From NCBI GenBank assembly GCA_016716425.1, contig JADJWJ010000009.1:117436-181435 (forward strand): 64,000 bases of DNA, read 5' to 3'. Source of the stretch: Betaproteobacteria bacterium (GTDB lineage: Bacteria; Pseudomonadota; Gammaproteobacteria; Burkholderiales; Casimicrobiaceae). The number at the start of each line of letters is the position of its first letter. The first letter of the stretch is position 1. The notes under the pieces are model-generated. The model was given only the letters and a program-made list of their open reading frames with translations, was not told where the DNA came from and searched no databases. Both the position numbers and the translations under genes were made by a program. This document shows, in pieces, positions 60,661 through 64,000 of this stretch.

Positions 60661-62325
60661 GAGGGCGAACTCCTCGCCGGGCGCAGCGGGCAACCGGCGT
60701 GGGGTCGAACCGGCGTTGATCCGCTTCACGCCCGCGACGAAGCGCTGGAGCGTGGCCGACAGCACGCCGCGCGGGATCATCGCCTCGATCAACTGGAACC
60801 GCCCGCGCGTCGCGTGCGCGCGGGCGAGCGCCTCCGCGAACGCACGGCGCGTCGTCACGCGCACGCCGTCGCCGGACAGCGCCGGCGCGGCATCGGCGAA
60901 CTGCCACTCAGGCAGGTCGTTGAAGCGCGACTCCGGCTGGAACGTGCGCAGCATCTCCCAGCTCGTGTTGTTGAACACGATCACGATCGGGTCCCAGCCG
61001 TAGCGCGCGCAGTTGCCGAGCTCCCACCCGGTCATCTGGAACGCGCCGTCGCCGACGAGGACCAGCGGCCGCGCGCCGGAGGCGGCCTGCACACCGAGCC
61101 CGGCCGGCACGCCGAAGCCCATCGACGCGTAGTAGCCGGGCGCGATCAGCGCCGTGTGGTCGATGTCCATCGCCGTGAACAGGCAGTCGCCGACGTCGAC
61201 GGCGATCGGCAGCGGGCCGTGCGCGGCCATGAGGTCGTTGATCGCGCAGGCGATGTCGTTGGGCGCGATCGGCGCGTCGTCGGCCGGCATGTGGCGCGGA
61301 TAGGCGACGCCGGGCTTCGCGGTCGCCGCCGGCCGGGCCGGTACGCGCGCCAGCAGCGCATCGACCAGCGCCGCGAGCGGGATGTCGCGATACGTGTGAA
61401 ACCCGAGCGTCACCTCGCGGTCGATCGCGCGGATCGTGTGCCGCAGGTCGATCTGGCGCGCCGAGACGCCGAAGTTCGTGTCGGAGATGATGACCCCCAG
61501 CAGGAACAGCGCGTCCGACTGCTCGACGCGCGCCGTCAGTTCGGGCTGCCCCGCCACGCCGAGGTACGTGCCGAGCGGCGGGTTCGCCGTCCCGGCAAGC
61601 AGGCCCCGCCCCATGATGCTGGTGACGACCGGCAGCCCGAGCCGCGCGGCGAGTTCGGCGACCCTGGCCTCCAGCCGGAAGCGGCGCACCTCGACACCAA
61701 CCATCAGCACCGGCGACTTCGCCGAGGCGATGCGCGCCAGCACGTCGTCGACGCACGCGGCGAGCGCGTCGGGGTCGACGGGTGCGGCCGGCAGCGCGGC
61801 GACGGGCCCGCAGGGCACCCGCACCATGTCGCGCGGGATCTCGACGTACACGGGCCGGGACTCCTCGCGGCAGCGGGCGAGCACGCGCGCGATCTCGGCC
61901 GGCGCGCGGTGCGCGTCGTCGAGGCGCGTTTGCGCGCACGTGATCTCGCGGAAGATCCGCGCCTGCGAATCGAGGGTCTTGGCCTGGTGGTGCAGCAGCA
62001 GGCCGGTGCCCGCCTCGCCCTTGCCCGGCCCGCCGGAGACGACGACGACCGGCGATTTCTCCGCGTACGCGCCGGCGATCGCGTTGACGATGTTGAGTGC
62101 GCCGGCGCCGTACGTCACCGCCACGACCCCGGGCGCGCAGTTCATCCGCGCCGACGCGTCGGCCGCGAACGCGACGGCGGGCTCGTGCGACAGCGTGTAC
62201 AGCGGCAGGATGCCCGACTCCTCGGCGACCTTGAAGAACGGCAGCGCGAAGTCGCCGGGAATGCCGAACATCTGGCGTGCGCCGTGCGCGACGAGGGCGT
62301 GCAACAGGGATTCGGCGACGTTCAT
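60523..62325 (-). CDS. Indolepyruvate/phenylpyruvate decarboxylase-type TPP enzyme with repeat-derived tail
   Basis: A thiamine-diphosphate 2-oxo-acid decarboxylase resembling Azospirillum IpdC/PPDC, which makes phenylacetaldehyde or indoleacetaldehyde from aromatic 2-oxo acids. The 600 residues show the pyrimidine-binding N-terminal domain (MFGIPGDFALPFFKVAEE, SHEPAVAFAADASARM), a central domain, and the TPP/Mg motif VGDGAFQMTGWELGN ending in VFNNTSWEM. Homology ends near residue 541 (FVAGVKRINAG). The remaining 59 residues are read from a palindromic repeat. A weak FNR-like site is upstream. Confidence 0.88.
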   Translation of the reverse strand: MNVAESLLHALVAHGARQMFGIPGDFALPFFKVAEESGILPLYTLSHEPAVAFAADASARMNCAPGVVAVTYGAGALNIVNAIAGAYAEKSPVVVVSGGPGKGEAGTGLLLHHQAKTLDSQARIFREITCAQTRLDDAHRAPAEIARVLARCREESRPVYVEIPRDMVRVPCGPVAALPAAPVDPDALAACVDDVLARIASAKSPVLMVGVEVRRFRLEARVAELAARLGLPVVTSIMGRGLLAGTANPPLGTYLGVAGQPELTARVEQSDALFLLGVIISDTNFGVSARQIDLRHTIRAIDREVTLGFHTYRDIPLAALVDALLARVPARPAATAKPGVAYPRHMPADDAPIAPNDIACAINDLMAAHGPLPIAVDVGDCLFTAMDIDHTALIAPGYYASMGFGVPAGLGVQAASGARPLVLVGDGAFQMTGWELGNCARYGWDPIVIVFNNTSWEMLRTFQPESRFNDLPEWQFADAAPALSGDGVRVTTRRAFAEALARAHATRGRFQLIEAMIPRGVLSATLQRFVAGVKRINAGSTPRRLPAAPGEEFALACPLSLSRCGRGPRNASALCADARCGCADVRWRTPLSPLAGRGLG

Positions 62326-62388
62326 GATGGAAGCCTGGTCGGGAAGAGCGAAAGGCCGCCAGTGTGCCCGGGCGCCGCGCCGCTGCGC

Positions 62389-62402
62389 TTGCCGCGGATC
62401 AA
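62389..62402. promoter_or_regulatory. Near-consensus FNR/ANR-like site upstream of the decarboxylase
   Basis: TTGCCGCGGATCAA differs from TTGAY-N4-RTCAA at one position (C for A). It lies 64 bp upstream of the minus-strand ATG at 62325, a spacing similar to the ubiU and DUF2934 sites. Confidence 0.4.
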
Positions 62403-62424
62403 GGTCCGCTGCCGCGCCGCGGCG

Positions 62425-63099
62425 TCAGCCGCCGCCCGCGGCGCGTGCCGCGACCGCGGCGAACGTGCGGATCGCGCCCGACTCGACGACGAAGCGGCCC
62501 ACGGCATCGGTCTTGGCGCAGGCCAGCATGGCGCGCGCGACCGTGTCGGCGTCGACCGGGCGATAGCGCGACGGCAGCACCGGCGCGAGCGGGCGCGCGA
62601 CCGCCAGCGCCGCACGCTCGCCGGCACGCGCCTGCGCGCGCTCGCCGATCAGGAGCGAGGGCCGGAACGCGACCACGGTCCGGAACGGCAGGCGACCGAG
62701 TTCGACCTCGACCTCCCCCTTCACGCGGTTGTAGAAGACGCGCGACGTCGGGTTCGCACCCAGCGCCGTCACGACGAAGCAGCGCGTGGCACCCGCGGTC
62801 AGCGCCAGGCGCGCGACGGCCACCGCGTAGCCCAGGTCGACCTCGCGGAACGCGTCGCGCGAGCCGGCTTCCCGGATCGTGGTGCCGAGGCAGCAGAAGT
62901 AGTCGTCGACCGCGGGCAGGACGTAGTCGCCGAGGTGATCGAACTCCACGACGGCCTCGACCAGCTTCGGGTGCGGGATCGCGAGCGGCCGGCGCGTCAG
63001 CGCGACGACGCTGGCGGTGTCCGCGTCGTCGAGCAGCCGCTGCACGAGGCTGCGGCCGACGAGTCCGGTGGCACCTGCGACGAGGGCGTGGCGGCTCAT
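62425..63099 (-). CDS. NAD(P)-binding oxidoreductase-like protein (HTATIP2/atypical SDR)
   Basis: A 224-residue Rossmann protein of the atypical SDR class. It has the cofactor loop VAGATGLVGRSLVQRL at the N-terminus, DDYFCCLGTTIREAGSRDAFREVD, and VVTALGANPTSRVFYNRVKGEVE with a Tyr-x3-Lys-like pair. Close bacterial proteins are annotated as NAD(P)H-binding and have no known substrate. The ATG at 63099 is clear. It diverges from the P-loop gene, with about 67 bp between starts. Confidence 0.88.
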   Translation of the reverse strand: MSRHALVAGATGLVGRSLVQRLLDDADTASVVALTRRPLAIPHPKLVEAVVEFDHLGDYVLPAVDDYFCCLGTTIREAGSRDAFREVDLGYAVAVARLALTAGATRCFVVTALGANPTSRVFYNRVKGEVEVELGRLPFRTVVAFRPSLLIGERAQARAGERAALAVARPLAPVLPSRYRPVDADTVARAMLACAKTDAVGRFVVESGAIRTFAAVAARAAGGG

Positions 63100-63166
63100 T
63101 GCGCCATTATCGCCGCATGTGTACCTTCGCGGGTGCCGCCGGGGCGCCCGGCGCCGTGCGCCCGCG

Positions 63167-64000
63167 ATGACCAACGCCGCCCCCGACGACCGCTTCGGCC
63201 CCTGGCACCCGGGGATCGCGTCGCAGATCCCGGCCGACCTGCTGCACCTCGCGACCGTGTTCCGCACCGCGCACGTGCGCACGGCGCTCGCCGACGCGCT
63301 GGAGTTGGCCGACCTCACGGGCCTTGCCCCCGCCGAAATCGTCGCGTTCCGGCCCGAGCGCCTGGCACTCCACGAACTGCTCGTCCGCGTCACCGCGAAC
63401 GTATCGGTGCCCGACGGCGTGAAGATCGAGGACCTGGGCATCAGCTTCCGCGCGATCACGCGGGTGCTGCTCGAGCGCCACGTCGAGCCGCGGATGCCGG
63501 CGATCGTCGCGGCGTACGACGGCGTGCACCGGTCGCTCGCCGCCATTGTCGAGCGCGAACTCGCCGCGCTGTACGCGCCCCCGGCCGCGCCGGTGCCCGA
63601 GCGCGCCCCCGGACTGTTCGCGCGGCTGTTCGGAAAGCCTGCCGCGACCGCGCCGCCGGCGGCCGCACCGGACGGACACGCGTGCGTCGCACAGTGGGAG
63701 GTCCGCGCACGCGCCACGGCCGAGCCGGTCGAGCGCGCCGCGCTGCGCGCGCTCGCGCGGACGGTCGCCGCGCTGCTCGTCCGCCACGGCGGCCTCTGGG
63801 GCGACCGCGCCGTCGTCGCGCGGCTGGCGACGGACCTCGCCGCCAACGAGGCCGGCGGCGACGCGATCGGCGCGCTGGTCGAGCCGCTGGTCGCACACGG
63901 CGCACCGGCCGAAGGCTACGCGCTGCTGCCGCCGCAGCACCAGCTCGTCGTCATGAACACCAAGGGGCCGTCGGCGGCGGGCAAGAGCACGATGCGACCG
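63167..64000 (+). CDS. P-loop protein, C-terminal part beyond the window
   Basis: A frame open from the ATG at 63167 to the window end (278 codons). The first 200 residues show little I can name, but include an ordered helical part (PADLLHLATVFRTAHVRTALADALE) and a Pro/Ala-rich linker. Near the end comes a clear Walker A motif, MNTKGPSAAGKSTMRP, so an ATP- or GTP-binding kinase-like domain (for example zeta-toxin or chloramphenicol-phosphotransferase type) should follow. Function cannot be assigned from the visible part. Confidence 0.75.
   Translation, partial: MTNAAPDDRFGPWHPGIASQIPADLLHLATVFRTAHVRTALADALELADLTGLAPAEIVAFRPERLALHELLVRVTANVSVPDGVKIEDLGISFRAITRVLLERHVEPRMPAIVAAYDGVHRSLAAIVERELAALYAPPAAPVPERAPGLFARLFGKPAATAPPAAAPDGHACVAQWEVRARATAEPVERAALRALARTVAALLVRHGGLWGDRAVVARLATDLAANEAGGDAIGALVEPLVAHGAPAEGYALLPPQHQLVVMNTKGPSAAGKSTMRP

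Overview
The window looks like chromosome from a high-GC betaproteobacterium, most likely Burkholderiales (inference). The evidence is uniformly GC-rich coding with strong third-position G/C, the neighbourhood rne / rluC / HAD phosphatase, divergent uvrB and tyrB, and a protocatechuate 4,5-cleavage cluster with 3-hydroxybenzoate/gentisate genes. There is no phage, plasmid or CRISPR signature.

Layout. 1-8.8 kb: partial NAD synthetase, FemAB-like protein, S41 peptidase, deacetylase-fold protein, an enoyl-CoA hydratase / SDR / CitE-like lyase run, and a class C beta-lactamase-fold hydrolase. 8.8-14.6 kb (minus): rluB, scpB, scpA and trpS packed as one unit, then a site-2 protease and a YciO/Sua5 protein. 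14.7-18.7 kb (plus): CysB-type regulator, Bcr/CflA exporter, DUF192 protein, a five-copy 77-bp repeat and a LuxR-type regulator. 18.7-31.2 kb: HAD phosphatase, rluC, rne, bdhA, uvrB, an ABC exporter, a frameshifted tyrB and a FitAB/VapBC pair. 31.3-39.3 kb: tRNA-Gly and tRNA-Cys, exported hypothetical proteins, a cupin, a DUF3500 protein, an NMP-phosphorylase-like / PRPP-synthetase-like pair and a methyltransferase.

39.3-52.1 kb is the catabolic block, all on the minus strand: 3-hydroxybenzoate 6-hydroxylase, gentisate dioxygenase, pobA, ligJ, ligK, ligI, ligA, ligB, ligC. 3-Hydroxybenzoate would go to gentisate and ring cleavage. 4-Hydroxybenzoate would go to protocatechuate and, through 4,5-cleavage, to pyruvate and oxaloacetate. 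Downstream of ligC lies a visibly AT-richer insert with a secreted subtilase and a DUF5648-like secreted protein. It is bounded on its far side by a second, truncated copy of the ligC 3' end.

52.2-64 kb: ubiU-ubiV-ubiT (oxygen-independent ubiquinone synthesis) behind a perfect FNR/ANR-type box, an ABC importer, a ketopantoate-reductase-like protein, a DUF2934 protein with another FNR-type box, a crystallin/glycine-zipper protein, an IpdC-type decarboxylase whose tail is read from a repeat, an NAD(P)-binding protein and the start of a P-loop protein cut by the window edge. Three families of dispersed palindromic repeats and one REP-like palindrome sit in the gaps and sometimes enter gene ends.
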